Shown here: piece after piece, positions 26,038 through 33,917 of the stretch
Layout: each line of letters begins with the position of its first letter
Position numbering within the stretch: position 1 is the first letter of the stretch
Assembly (NCBI GenBank): GCA_039191215.1
Contig: JBCCXT010000014.1
Coordinates: 1 to 64,000 of the forward strand
Direction: 5' to 3'
DNA length: 64,000 nt
Origin: HKCCE3408 sp039191215
GTDB lineage: Bacteria; Pseudomonadota; Alphaproteobacteria; Rhodobacterales; Rhodobacteraceae
Translations under genes and position numbers: made by a program
The notes under the pieces: model-generated
The model's input: only the letters and a program-made list of their open reading frames with translations
Database searches by the model: none
What the model was told of the DNA's origin: nothing

Positions 26038-26795
26038 TGGCTGATTTCGTCGGCCGGTGGTGCTGGCCTGACGCGGTAGCGTGCGCCTTTCCACCAGAGC
26101 TTGAGCGCTTGCCAATGAATCAGCCCCAAGACGCGACGGGACCCCATCGGCCGACGCAAACACGCGCCCAAGATGGCTCGGTTGGTCAAGGGCGCGCGCG
26201 GGCCAGTGAGCGTTGCAACAAGCCCCCCATTTCCGGCGCTATAGTCGATCCAGATGGCAATTCGGTCGCTGTCGATATCAAACCGAAAGCGGTAGCCTCC
26301 CTCAATCGGCTGGAAGGGCGAGACATAAAAGACCTTGGCCGCCGCGATTGTATCGCTCCGGGTGATCGGTCCGTGGTCGGCTCGGTGGCAGAGATAGGAA
26401 TGACGCTCACCAAAGGTGTTGGTGACCTCCGCGATCACAGCCCGCAGCGCGCCGTTCAGATCATGGGCCAGCCAGAAACTGACTGGGTTGAAGACATGGC
26501 CAAGGACGCGCGGCTGGGCCACCAAGGTCAATGTGCCGTTGGTAACCGCGTCCAAGCCATGCGCCGCAAAGACGTCCCGCGCCCAAGGAGCGCCCCGACC
26601 TGCACCCGGCGCACCGCCATGGTCGCAATCCCAGAGCGCCGTGAGATTGCGGCGGTTGCGGGAAAACAGCAGCGGGCCCCGGGGCGCCGCTTCGGGGTCG
26701 ATCGCCAAATAATCGACGCGATAGCGGAATGCGTTCCGCGTCGCACCGCGACGGCCGTGAAACGTCTCGCCCGCGATATGTTCCGGCTGGCTCAC
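26034..26795 (-). CDS. DUF1365 family protein
   Basis: A 253-residue protein. The family pattern is clear: RNAFRYRVDYLAID near the N-terminus, then RVLGHVFNPVSFWLAHD, AEVTNTFGERHSYL, KVFYVSPFQPIEGGYRFRF and IHWQALKLWWKGARY near the end. It starts at a GTG overlapping the amine-oxidase stop (GTGA), and its own stop overlaps the MFS start the same way. In other bacteria DUF1365 accompanies an amine oxidase and a cyclopropane-synthase-like methyltransferase in fatty-acid modification clusters. It probably acts on membrane acyl chains; the chemistry is not settled. Confidence 0.88.
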   Translation of the reverse strand: MSQPEHIAGETFHGRRGATRNAFRYRVDYLAIDPEAAPRGPLLFSRNRRNLTALWDCDHGGAPGAGRGAPWARDVFAAHGLDAVTNGTLTLVAQPRVLGHVFNPVSFWLAHDLNGALRAVIAEVTNTFGERHSYLCHRADHGPITRSDTIAAAKVFYVSPFQPIEGGYRFRFDIDSDRIAIWIDYSAGNGGLVATLTGPRAPLTNRAILGACLRRPMGSRRVLGLIHWQALKLWWKGARYRVRPAPPADEISQ

Positions 26796-28087
26796 GCGGC
26801 CGCCGCACGGGCGAGGCTTTGGGCCTCGATCCCGACCACAACATCCATCGCGCTGGCATAGCCATCTTCGTGGAAACCGTTTTTCATCCATGCCCCACAG
26901 AACCAGGTCGCGTTGGTGCCGTTCATGTCCGCAATCTCTGACTGCGCCCGCAAAGCGGCCAGGTCATAGACCGGATGGCGGAAGGTGACACGATCATAGA
27001 CCAGGCGTTCATCAATTTGGACCCGGCTGTTGAGCGTCACGAAATGCGGATCGGATTGCGGGATGGGCTGCAGTGAATTCATCCAATAGGTCAGATCGAT
27101 TGGGCCGCCCTTATGGCCGATATGCTCGACATAATTCCAGCTTGACCAGGTAATCCGCCGCTTCGGCATGACCGAGCTATCGGCGTGCAGGACGGCATCA
27201 TTGGGTTGGTACTTTACCGCCCCAAGTGCCTTTTTTTCAGCCTCAGACGGATCGGCCAGCATGCGCAAGCTGTCATCGGCATGTGTCGCAAAGACCACCT
27301 CATCGAAGACCATGTTGTCGCCGCCTGCGCGCAACACAACGCCACCCACTCGGGCCACGGCGTCGACCGGTGTGCCCAGACACAAAGTAACCCCGCGATC
27401 CACCAGGGCCGCTTGCAAGCGGCGGACATATTCGATTGAGCCGCCCTGAACCGTCCACCACTGATGCTGGCCGTAGATCTGCATCAGATGATGGTTGCGG
27501 AAAAACCGGATCAAAGCTTGGGCCGGAAATGCGAGGATTTCCTCTTTCGGGGTTGACCAGATCGCGCCCGAGATTGGCGCCAGGTAGTAGTCGCGAAACC
27601 AAGGCCCAACCTGCATTTGATCAAGAAACGCACCCAAACTGATGGCGTCATCATCTGCCAGCGCTGCGGCCTGTGCGTTAAAGCGCATCAAATCACGCAC
27701 CATGCGGCGAAAGTCAGCGCGCAGCACATTATGCGGCTGCGCAAGCAGGGCGCGTAGGTCCCGCAAGCCGTATTCAATTCGCCCGCCATCGATCGAGGCC
27801 GCAAAGCTCATATTCGACTGTGTCACCGGCACGCCAAGCTCATCGAATAGCCCGGTTAGGCCCGGGTAATTGGGGTAGTTGAAGACGATGAAGCCGGTAT
27901 CGACAGGCTGGTCGCCGTTTTTGCCGGCCATGACCGTTCGGGCGTGACCGCCCAGCCTGTTTTCAGCCTCAAAGAGCGTCACATCGGCTTGTTCTGCAAG
28001 GTGGTAGGCCGCCGCCATCCCCGAGATGCCGCCGCCGACAACTGCTATTTTGCGTCGGAGTGCGGGCGTAAACTGTTCGAATGGCAA
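26792..28087 (-). CDS. FAD-dependent amine oxidase-like protein (RpoE-locus flavoprotein)
   Basis: A 431-residue flavoprotein with the dinucleotide motif VVGGGISGMAAAYHL (about 16-30), the second FAD-contact segment FEAENRLGGHARTV, and FATHADDSLRML in the middle. This subgroup is not a true amine oxidase. From memory, the R. sphaeroides homologue lies in the RpoE regulon and is needed for furan fatty acid formation, which scavenges singlet oxygen. It is the first gene of a four-gene operon with GTGA overlaps at the next two junctions, divergent from rpoE with 201 bases between the starts. Confidence 0.88.
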   Translation of the reverse strand: MPFEQFTPALRRKIAVVGGGISGMAAAYHLAEQADVTLFEAENRLGGHARTVMAGKNGDQPVDTGFIVFNYPNYPGLTGLFDELGVPVTQSNMSFAASIDGGRIEYGLRDLRALLAQPHNVLRADFRRMVRDLMRFNAQAAALADDDAISLGAFLDQMQVGPWFRDYYLAPISGAIWSTPKEEILAFPAQALIRFFRNHHLMQIYGQHQWWTVQGGSIEYVRRLQAALVDRGVTLCLGTPVDAVARVGGVVLRAGGDNMVFDEVVFATHADDSLRMLADPSEAEKKALGAVKYQPNDAVLHADSSVMPKRRITWSSWNYVEHIGHKGGPIDLTYWMNSLQPIPQSDPHFVTLNSRVQIDERLVYDRVTFRHPVYDLAALRAQSEIADMNGTNATWFCGAWMKNGFHEDGYASAMDVVVGIEAQSLARAAAA

Positions 28088-28115
28088 GGGAAACCTCTCT
28101 GTCTGTCTTGGTTGT

Positions 28116-28143
28116 TTTACGCGGCGGTCGATTGACTGGATTA
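28116..28143 (-). promoter_or_regulatory. Candidate weak RpoE-type promoter facing the amine-oxidase operon
   Basis: On the minus strand TAATCC and TAAA are exactly 18 bases apart. The RpoE form is TGATCC-N18-TAAG/A, so one -35 base and possibly one -10 base differ. It points at the amine-oxidase gene, whose start is 28 bases further on. Confidence 0.45.
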
Positions 28144-28155
28144 ACAGAAAGTTTT

Positions 28156-28183
28156 TGATCCGGGGTTCGCGCGCGCTCGTAAG
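28156..28183 (+). promoter_or_regulatory. RpoE (ECF11)-type promoter of rpoE-chrR
   Basis: TGATCC is followed by exactly 18 bases and TAAG, an exact match to the R. sphaeroides RpoE promoter form TGATCC-N18-TAAG. It lies about 105 bases before the sigma-factor start and predicts autoregulation. The match is seen directly; activity is inferred. Confidence 0.8.
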
Positions 28184-28288
28184 CCCTGTATGCTGTTATC
28201 GAACGACCGTGCAGAGAACGCCGGGAGTGCACAGAGCTCGCCCGATATAGGCCAGCGACGTGCGCTCTGCCGGAGGCATGGAGACGAG

Positions 28289-28837
28289 ATGACACTCGCA
28301 GATGCGTCGGACGCCCAATGGGTGGCCAAAATGCTGGCTATCGCGGAGCAACAGGACCGTTCCGCCTTTGCCGACGTCTTTAGACACTTCGCCCCAAGGG
28401 TGAAGGCGTTCTTGATGCGTGGCGGGGCTGATGAGGCCCTGGCAGAAGAATGCATGCAAGATGTGATGACGACCTTGTGGCGCAAGGCGCGGCTTTATGA
28501 TCCGGCCCGGGCTTCGGTCTCGACCTGGATTTTCACCGTCGCTCGGAACCGCAAGATCGATCTGCTGCGCAAATATGCCCGACCTGAGCCCGAGGAATTG
28601 CCTTGGGGCCCGGAAGAAGAACCCGAACAAATCGAGGTCGTGGCCTTAAAACAGGATGGAAAACGCCTCGCCGAAGCGCTCCGCAGCCTGCCGGAAAAGC
28701 AGCGCATGTTGATAGAGAGAGCCTATTTCGGTGAAATGACTCACACAGAAATCGCTGAACAGACCGGGTTGCCCCTTGGCACAATCAAGTCGCGCATTAG
28801 GTTGGCGCTCGAGCGGTTACGGCATAGTATGACCTGA
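28289..28837 (+). CDS. rpoE: ECF sigma factor, RpoE/ECF11 type
   Basis: A 182-residue ECF sigma factor. Region 2 covers about 25-95, with EECMQDVMTTLWRKARLYDP and TWIFTVARNRKIDLLRK. Region 4 covers about 125-178, with LPEKQRMLIERAYFGEMTHTEIAEQTGLPLGTIKSRIR split over it. GGAGACG just upstream of this ATG sets the start; 33 more open codons upstream would run through the promoter. Paired with ChrR it should activate the response to singlet oxygen. It is separated from chrR by two bases. Confidence 0.93.
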   Translation: MTLADASDAQWVAKMLAIAEQQDRSAFADVFRHFAPRVKAFLMRGGADEALAEECMQDVMTTLWRKARLYDPARASVSTWIFTVARNRKIDLLRKYARPEPEELPWGPEEEPEQIEVVALKQDGKRLAEALRSLPEKQRMLIERAYFGEMTHTEIAEQTGLPLGTIKSRIRLALERLRHSMT

Positions 28838-28839
28838 AA

Positions 28840-29496
28840 ATGATGACAACGACAACGAAACACAATCTCAGCGACGAGCTTTTAATGGGCTACGCAGCAG
28901 GGGCGCTACCGCAGGCGTTTGATCTGGTTGTGGCAAGCCATGTGTCGCTTAGTTCAGATAGCCGGTCCCGCCTTGATGGCTTGGAAGCATTGGGCGGCGC
29001 GATCTTGGACGATATCGACACCGTCGATTTGGCCGATGACAGCCTGGATCAGGTGATGAAACAGATCGCCGGGACAGAGCCTGACGCAAAACCGGATGCG
29101 GTGTTAGAGACGCAATCCACCTTCCCGGACCCGCTACGCCGGGCTGTCGGCGGCGATTTGGACGCGGTCCAGTGGCGCGCGATTGGGATGGGCGTGAAAC
29201 AAGCGGTCTTGCATGATGACGAAAACGGCACAGCACGTCTGTTATCGATCCCTGCAGGCGGTGAAATGCCAAAGCATTCACATCGCGGGTTGGAGCTGAC
29301 TTTGGTGCTGCAGGGCGCCTATCGCGATGAAGACGGTCGCTATGCGCGGGGCGATATAGAAGAGGCTGGTGAAGAGACCAATCACACGCCGGTCGCCGAA
29401 GATGGCGAGGCGTGTATCTGCTTGATTGCGACGGATGCCCGGCTGAAGTTTGAGAGCCTTCTGCCGAGGATCGCGCAGCCTTTCATCGGGATCTGA
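28840..29496 (+). CDS. chrR: ChrR-type anti-sigma factor with altered zinc site
   Basis: A 218-residue protein. The N-terminal anti-sigma domain (about 1-85) begins HNLSDELLMGYAAGALPQAF and has H8 and H34, equal to H6 and H31 of R. sphaeroides ChrR. The two cysteines expected next (C35 and C38, in LCDEC) are S38 (AGT) and S41 (AGC), in LSSDS. The C-terminal cupin domain keeps its ligands H146, H148, E152 and H182, and C192/C194 in ACICLIA. ChrR binds RpoE until singlet oxygen or related signals release it. Loss of two zinc ligands may weaken binding or change metal use. Confidence 0.92.
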   Translation: MMTTTTKHNLSDELLMGYAAGALPQAFDLVVASHVSLSSDSRSRLDGLEALGGAILDDIDTVDLADDSLDQVMKQIAGTEPDAKPDAVLETQSTFPDPLRRAVGGDLDAVQWRAIGMGVKQAVLHDDENGTARLLSIPAGGEMPKHSHRGLELTLVLQGAYRDEDGRYARGDIEEAGEETNHTPVAEDGEACICLIATDARLKFESLLPRIAQPFIGI

Positions 29497-29897
29497 GCAA
29501 GGCTTGGCCGTCGAGCCGGGCCCGATTGGGCCTATGCCGCGCCAATTCCAAGTGCGGCAGCATGCAACAACCGCGCCGAGGGCAACCCACGCTGCTCGGC
29601 CTGGCTTTTGCCGGTTTCGTGCAAGGCATCCCGACATCATCGCGTCGCGCGATTTGGCACACGAGGATGCGCGCGGCCTCAATCCGATCGGCCGGCTGCT
29701 CGATGTTGGCGGCACTCTTCGAACCTGGATCGCGTTTATCTTCTGGAAGCATGGCAATTGCGGTGCGTATACCTGCCAAACCCCGTCCGAGCGCGATCGG
29801 GCGCTGGCCTCAACCCGGGTTTCGGCCACCACAGACCAGCGCAAATGATACATGATCAGCGTAACAGACGGGTTTGGCCAGGGATCGAGGAAAGTCA
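29497..29897. other. Intergenic stretch of about 400 bases, no confident gene
   Basis: Open frames exist on both strands but none has a plausible start site, family motif or normal amino-acid use (they are rich in Arg, Ser, Pro and Cys). A short GGCCC-GATT-GGGCC dyad lies near 29520, close after chrR. Possibly a decayed gene or a long 3' region of rpoE-chrR. Confidence 0.4.
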
Positions 29898-30548
29898 GTG
29901 ACCGGGCTTGTCTATGACCCGCCGCAGGGCCCGCTTTCGATCCTGCATGATGACCATGAGCTTTTGCTGGTCGACAAACCAGCCAAACTGCTTAGCGTGC
30001 CAGGAAAAGGCGCGCATCTGGCCGATTGCCTGCTTGTGCGTGTACAGGCAGTCTTTCCGCAAGCTTTGCTGGTGCACCGCTTGGATATGGACACATCCGG
30101 CGTGATGGTCTTCGCGCTGACACCGCACGCACAGCGCCATCTGGGCCGGCAATTTGAGCGCCGCCAGGTGAAAAAGATCTATGTGGCGCTTGTGGCGGGG
30201 CGTGTGGCCGAGGATGCTGGCGAGGTCGACTTGCCGCTTTGCGTCGATTGGCCGAACCGGCCATTACAACATGTCGATTTCGAGAACGGCAAACCCGCCC
30301 AGACGGCTTGGCGCGTGCTCAAACGGCAGGACGACATAACCCGATTGCGGCTGGAGCCACGCACCGGGCGGTCACATCAATTGCGCGTCCATATGCAAAC
30401 GCTTGGCCACCCGATCTTAGGCGATCCATTTTACGCAACAGGGCCGGCGCGGCAGTATCCGCGTATGATGTTACATGCCGAAAGCCTCAAGCTACGCCAC
30501 CCGGATGGCGGCAAGCATCTGCAGTTTCGGGCAAAGGCACCCTTTTGA
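29898..30548 (+). CDS. RluA-family pseudouridine synthase
   Basis: A 216-residue enzyme with the catalytic motif HRLDMDTSGVMVFA (Asp nucleophile), the entry LLVDKPAKLLSVPGKG and the late segment LEPRTGRSHQLRVHM. There is no S4 domain. Size and motifs fit RluA, which modifies 23S rRNA U746 and some tRNAs at U32, but target specificity cannot be read here. A GTG with GAGGAAAG upstream is the preferred start. It is convergent with the kinase-like gene. Confidence 0.88.
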   Translation: MTGLVYDPPQGPLSILHDDHELLLVDKPAKLLSVPGKGAHLADCLLVRVQAVFPQALLVHRLDMDTSGVMVFALTPHAQRHLGRQFERRQVKKIYVALVAGRVAEDAGEVDLPLCVDWPNRPLQHVDFENGKPAQTAWRVLKRQDDITRLRLEPRTGRSHQLRVHMQTLGHPILGDPFYATGPARQYPRMMLHAESLKLRHPDGGKHLQFRAKAPF

Positions 30549-30571
30549 GCATGTCGCAGATGCTGGCGGCG

Positions 30572-31621
30572 CTAGCCAGCCTCGTGCCCGCGCAGCACGC
30601 GGTCAGAAAAGTTGAGCCGGGCGTCGCGTATCGGCGCAGTGGTTGCGCGCAATTCCGGCTCTCGCTCCAGCATCAGCTCCAGCTCATCAAGCCGGTTCAT
30701 CGCAATCAGTTCCAGAATATCCGTGCAGACCGCCCCACCGCGACGCGGCAAGGCGGCAACGGGCTGGACAAAAGCCACGATCGGTGCGGCTTTGATGGCC
30801 CGCTTGGGCAGGTCGGTTTCTACAAATGCATAAAGCCCAACAGTCCTTCCGGGCAGCGGCACCGGGCTGACCGAGACGTCCCGGATGCGCGCATCCGCCA
30901 TGAGCGCGTCGCGCACCGCAGGCCCCTCCCGCGTGGCGGCGTGTTCGGTGCCTTCGCCGTCTGACCAGTTAAAGAGCTTGCGGGTCAGAAACATGTAGGC
31001 GCGCTTGCCGGTCCGGCGCCAAAGCTGGCTGGGCCCCGATCTGGTCCGCATGATCCGAATCGCGGTCGGCCCCATCGACGCTTTTGCATAGCGCCAGCGC
31101 TGTTTTTGCAGATGGCGCAAATCCTCGTAGGCCATGGCCCGAAAGAGCCGCCCGCGCGACCGGTGCACTCGGGTGAGCTGGAAATCGATAACGCCCGCGC
31201 CGCCATCGGGACAAAGCAACCAGTTTTGCGGCTTGGCCAGATCGTTATGCGTGACGCCGCGGCGGCGCAAATCGCGCAAAAGACGGCGCGCATCGCGATA
31301 CCAGACCTCATCTGCCGTGCGCGCGATGTTAAGCGGTGTGCCTTCGGACCACCCGCGCAGGATGCCATCCCGATCGACCCGGATAAGCGTTGGCACGCCT
31401 ACAATGCCCTGCACCGCCGCCAAGCCGCGCACTTCGCGTCGGGCCAGCCGCCACGCCAACCACCGCGACCAAAAGGGCAGGCCCGACAATTGGCGCAGTA
31501 CCAGCTTGCGTGCCGGCTCACCTTCGGCGTGGCCGGCGAATGTTTCCGACAAGGCGTCGCGTTTGAGAACCGTGGTGGCGACGAACGTCACCTCATTGGG
31601 ATCATCGTGGGCGTGCATGCT
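30572..31621 (-). CDS. Kinase-fold protein with AMP-ligase C-terminal-like tail
   Basis: A 349-residue protein. Residues about 20-215 carry RIO/lipopolysaccharide-kinase-like motifs: K38 in ARKLVLRQL, HND (124-126) and N132 in THNDLAKPQNW, and the metal-binding IDF (144-146). From about 232 to 312 the sequence resembles the C-terminal subdomain of AMP-forming ligases: VRDALMADARIRDVSVSPV, a GLYAFVE strand, and LPRRGGAVCTDILELIAMN. No ligase N-terminal domain is present. It is soluble, or membrane-associated through basic patches. AGAGG seven bases upstream fixes the start. The substrate is unknown; a lipid or LPS sugar is a guess. Confidence 0.75.
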   Translation of the reverse strand, partial: SMHAHDDPNEVTFVATTVLKRDALSETFAGHAEGEPARKLVLRQLSGLPFWSRWLAWRLARREVRGLAAVQGIVGVPTLIRVDRDGILRGWSEGTPLNIARTADEVWYRDARRLLRDLRRRGVTHNDLAKPQNWLLCPDGGAGVIDFQLTRVHRSRGRLFRAMAYEDLRHLQKQRWRYAKASMGPTAIRIMRTRSGPSQLWRRTGKRAYMFLTRKLFNWSDGEGTEHAATREGPAVRDALMADARIRDVSVSPVPLPGRTVGLYAFVETDLPKRAIKAAPIVAFVQPVAALPRRGGAVCTDILELIAMNRLDELELMLEREPELRATTAPIRDARLNFSDRVLRGHEAG

Positions 31622-31663
31622 AGGCCTCTTAGGCAAGCGGCGCCGCCTGGGCAAGCGTTGGAC

Positions 31664-33100
31664 TTAGCCATCCCAATCCGACACAGCCTTGACCTCAAGG
31701 AACTCATGCAGCCCCCAGGCGCCACCCTCGCGGCCATTGCCAGATTGCTTCATCCCGCCGAAGGGGGAGCCTTTGCCAAATCCGCGAGAGTTGACCTCAA
31801 CCATGCCGGAACGGAGCTTGCGGGCCAGTCGCCGCGCCCTGTCCCGGTCGCCGGTCTGGATGTAGTTGGTCAGCCCGTATTCGGTGTCATTGGCGATCTG
31901 GGCGGCCTCCGCTTCGCTGTCAAACGGCATCAGCGACATAACGGGGCCGAAGACCTCTTCGCGGTAGATGCGCATCTCGGGCGTGACATCAGCAAAAACC
32001 GTGGGCCGCACGAAATAACCACGGTTGAGGCCTTCAGGCCGGCCGGGACCGCCCGCAATCAGGCGCGCGCCTTCGTCGATCCCCGATTGGATGAGGTCCT
32101 GGATTTTGTCGTATTGCGTGGCCGAGACAACAGGGCCGATATGGCGCCCCTGGGCGCTGGCCTGCGCCACACCCATCGCATCGGCCGCGGCGCCCGCTTC
32201 AGAGATCGCCGTTTCATAGCGCGGCGCCTCGACGACCATGCGCGTGGGCGCGTTGCAGCTTTGACCGGAATTGTTGAAAACCCGAAGCGCACCGCGTTTG
32301 ACGGCCTTTTCATGGGCATCGGCAAAGATCAGGTTGGCGCCTTTGCCGCCAAGTTCGAGGCTGACGCGTTTGATCGTATCGGCCCCGGATTTGGAGATCA
32401 GCCGACCGGCCCGGGTTGAACCGGTGAAGCTGACCATATCCACGTCTGGATGGGCCGAAAGCTGGCTGCCCACGCCCGCGCCATCGCCGTTGACCAGGTT
32501 GAAGACCCCGGCGGGCAAATCCGCTGCATCCATAATCTCAGCGAAAAGCAGACCGGAAAGCGGTGCGATCTCTGATGGTTTCAACACCATGGTGCACCCG
32601 GCCACAAGCGCCGGTGCGACCTTAAGAACAACCTGGTTCATCGGCCAGTTCCACGGCGTGATCAGCGCGCATACGCCGATGGGCTCGTGCAAAATTCGCT
32701 CTCCGGGTGCATGTTCGCCAAGCGGGTGATCCCAGGCAAAGCCGCGCGCGGCCGCCAGGACACCGTCGAAATGCCAGCTTCCGGCGCCGACCTGCTGGTC
32801 GCGGGCCATATCAATAGGCGCGCCCATCTCGGTTGAGATCGCCTGCGCCATGTCTTTGGCGCGCGCCTGATAAGCCGCCGCGACGCGCTCCAGTGCGGCG
32901 ATCCGCTCAGCCGGGTCTGTTGCGGCCCAACCGTCAAACGCTGCCCGGGCAGCAGCAACCGCTGCATCGGTGTCTGCGGCACCGCCAAGGGAAATCGTCG
33001 CACACGGTTCTTCGGTTGAAGGATCGATAACGTCACAGGGCTGGCCGTCTTGCGGGTCGACCCATGCCCCGTTGATGTAGAATTGTGTTGTGTCGGGCAT
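31664..33100 (-). CDS. Aldehyde dehydrogenase (NAD(P)-dependent)
   Basis: A 478-residue ALDH. The cofactor region TPWNWPMNQVVLKVAPAL and FTGSTRAGRLI, general base E in LELGGKGANL, nucleophile C in NSGQSCNAPTRM, and EEVFGPVMSLMPF are all in order. It oxidises an aldehyde to the acid; the substrate class is not evident. GGGAGAGGG upstream of the ATG supports the start, and the long open frame beyond it runs antisense through the peroxiredoxin gene. It is divergent from that gene, with about 155 bases between. Confidence 0.93.
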   Translation of the reverse strand: MPDTTQFYINGAWVDPQDGQPCDVIDPSTEEPCATISLGGAADTDAAVAAARAAFDGWAATDPAERIAALERVAAAYQARAKDMAQAISTEMGAPIDMARDQQVGAGSWHFDGVLAAARGFAWDHPLGEHAPGERILHEPIGVCALITPWNWPMNQVVLKVAPALVAGCTMVLKPSEIAPLSGLLFAEIMDAADLPAGVFNLVNGDGAGVGSQLSAHPDVDMVSFTGSTRAGRLISKSGADTIKRVSLELGGKGANLIFADAHEKAVKRGALRVFNNSGQSCNAPTRMVVEAPRYETAISEAGAAADAMGVAQASAQGRHIGPVVSATQYDKIQDLIQSGIDEGARLIAGGPGRPEGLNRGYFVRPTVFADVTPEMRIYREEVFGPVMSLMPFDSEAEAAQIANDTEYGLTNYIQTGDRDRARRLARKLRSGMVEVNSRGFGKGSPFGGMKQSGNGREGGAWGLHEFLEVKAVSDWDG

Positions 33101-33254
33101 TGATCCCTCTCCCCTGGCGGCTGTGCAAACGCCTGTCCGGTTTGAACCGATTGCACCGAACGGGCGACCTTTTTCGCGACATGGACCCGTGCAATTCCGT
33201 CGCGCCATGCATATTGTCGCCGGGTTAACTTTTGCGACCGGAAGGAAGGAAGCC

Positions 33255-33908
33255 ATGTCGCTCCGCATAAATGATACAATACCGAACCTGTCTGTTACCA
33301 CCGACCAAGGCGAATTGACGCTGCATGACTGGGTCGGCGATAATTGGGCGATCGTCTTCAGCCACCCCAAAGACTTCACGCCTGTTTGCACCACCGAGTT
33401 TGGCGCTGTTGCCCAACTGGCCGATGAATGGGACGCGCGCGATGTGAAAGTGCTGGGTGTCTCCGTCGACGGGGTCGCCGACCACGTAAAGTGGAAAGCT
33501 GATATCGAGCATGTCGGCGGGGCAAAACCCGGATTTCCGATCGTCGCTGATGACGGGCTGGAGTTGTCGAAGGCCTTTGGCATGTTGCCTGCCGAATATA
33601 ACCTGCCCGAAGGACGCACGCCCGCCGACAGCCAGACGGTACGCTCGGTCTACATCATCGGGCCGGACAAGAAGGTCAAACTGGTCATGACCTATCCGAT
33701 GACGGTCGGTCGAAACTTTGCCGAGGTCCTGCGCGCGGTGGATGCGCTGCAGACATCGACACGGGAAAACATCGCCACACCGGCAGATTGGGTGCCGGGC
33801 CAGGATGTTGTCGTGCCCGTTGCAGTCTCGGACGAGGATGCAATGGCGAAATACGGCTCGATGGACAAAAAGCTGCCGTATCTGCGGATGGTCAAACTGC
33901 CGGGTTAA
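33255..33908 (+). CDS. 1-Cys peroxiredoxin (Prx6/AhpC-TSA)
   Basis: A 217-residue peroxiredoxin with peroxidatic C45 in FTPVCTTEFGAVAQL and the preceding SHPKDF. There is no resolving Cys, and the long C-terminal domain of the Prx6 group is present (SQTVRSVYIIGPDKKV.., NFAEVLRAVDALQ). It reduces H2O2 and lipid hydroperoxides in the cytoplasm. GGAAGGA upstream is a strong ribosome site. Divergent from aldehyde dehydrogenase, which would detoxify lipid-derived aldehydes, so the pair fits an oxidative-stress theme. Confidence 0.93.
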   Translation: MSLRINDTIPNLSVTTDQGELTLHDWVGDNWAIVFSHPKDFTPVCTTEFGAVAQLADEWDARDVKVLGVSVDGVADHVKWKADIEHVGGAKPGFPIVADDGLELSKAFGMLPAEYNLPEGRTPADSQTVRSVYIIGPDKKVKLVMTYPMTVGRNFAEVLRAVDALQTSTRENIATPADWVPGQDVVVPVAVSDEDAMAKYGSMDKKLPYLRMVKLPG

Positions 33909-33917
33909 CGGGCGAGA

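Noticed and set aside
29278..29853. Minus-strand open frame of 191 codons across the chrR 3' end and the following spacer
   Set aside because: It runs antisense through chrR, has no ribosome site and an Arg/Ser/Pro/Cys-rich composition without family motifs.
33101..33619. N-terminal extension of the aldehyde dehydrogenase frame
   Set aside because: It is antisense to the peroxiredoxin gene; the true start has GGGAGAGGG upstream and the family N-terminus.
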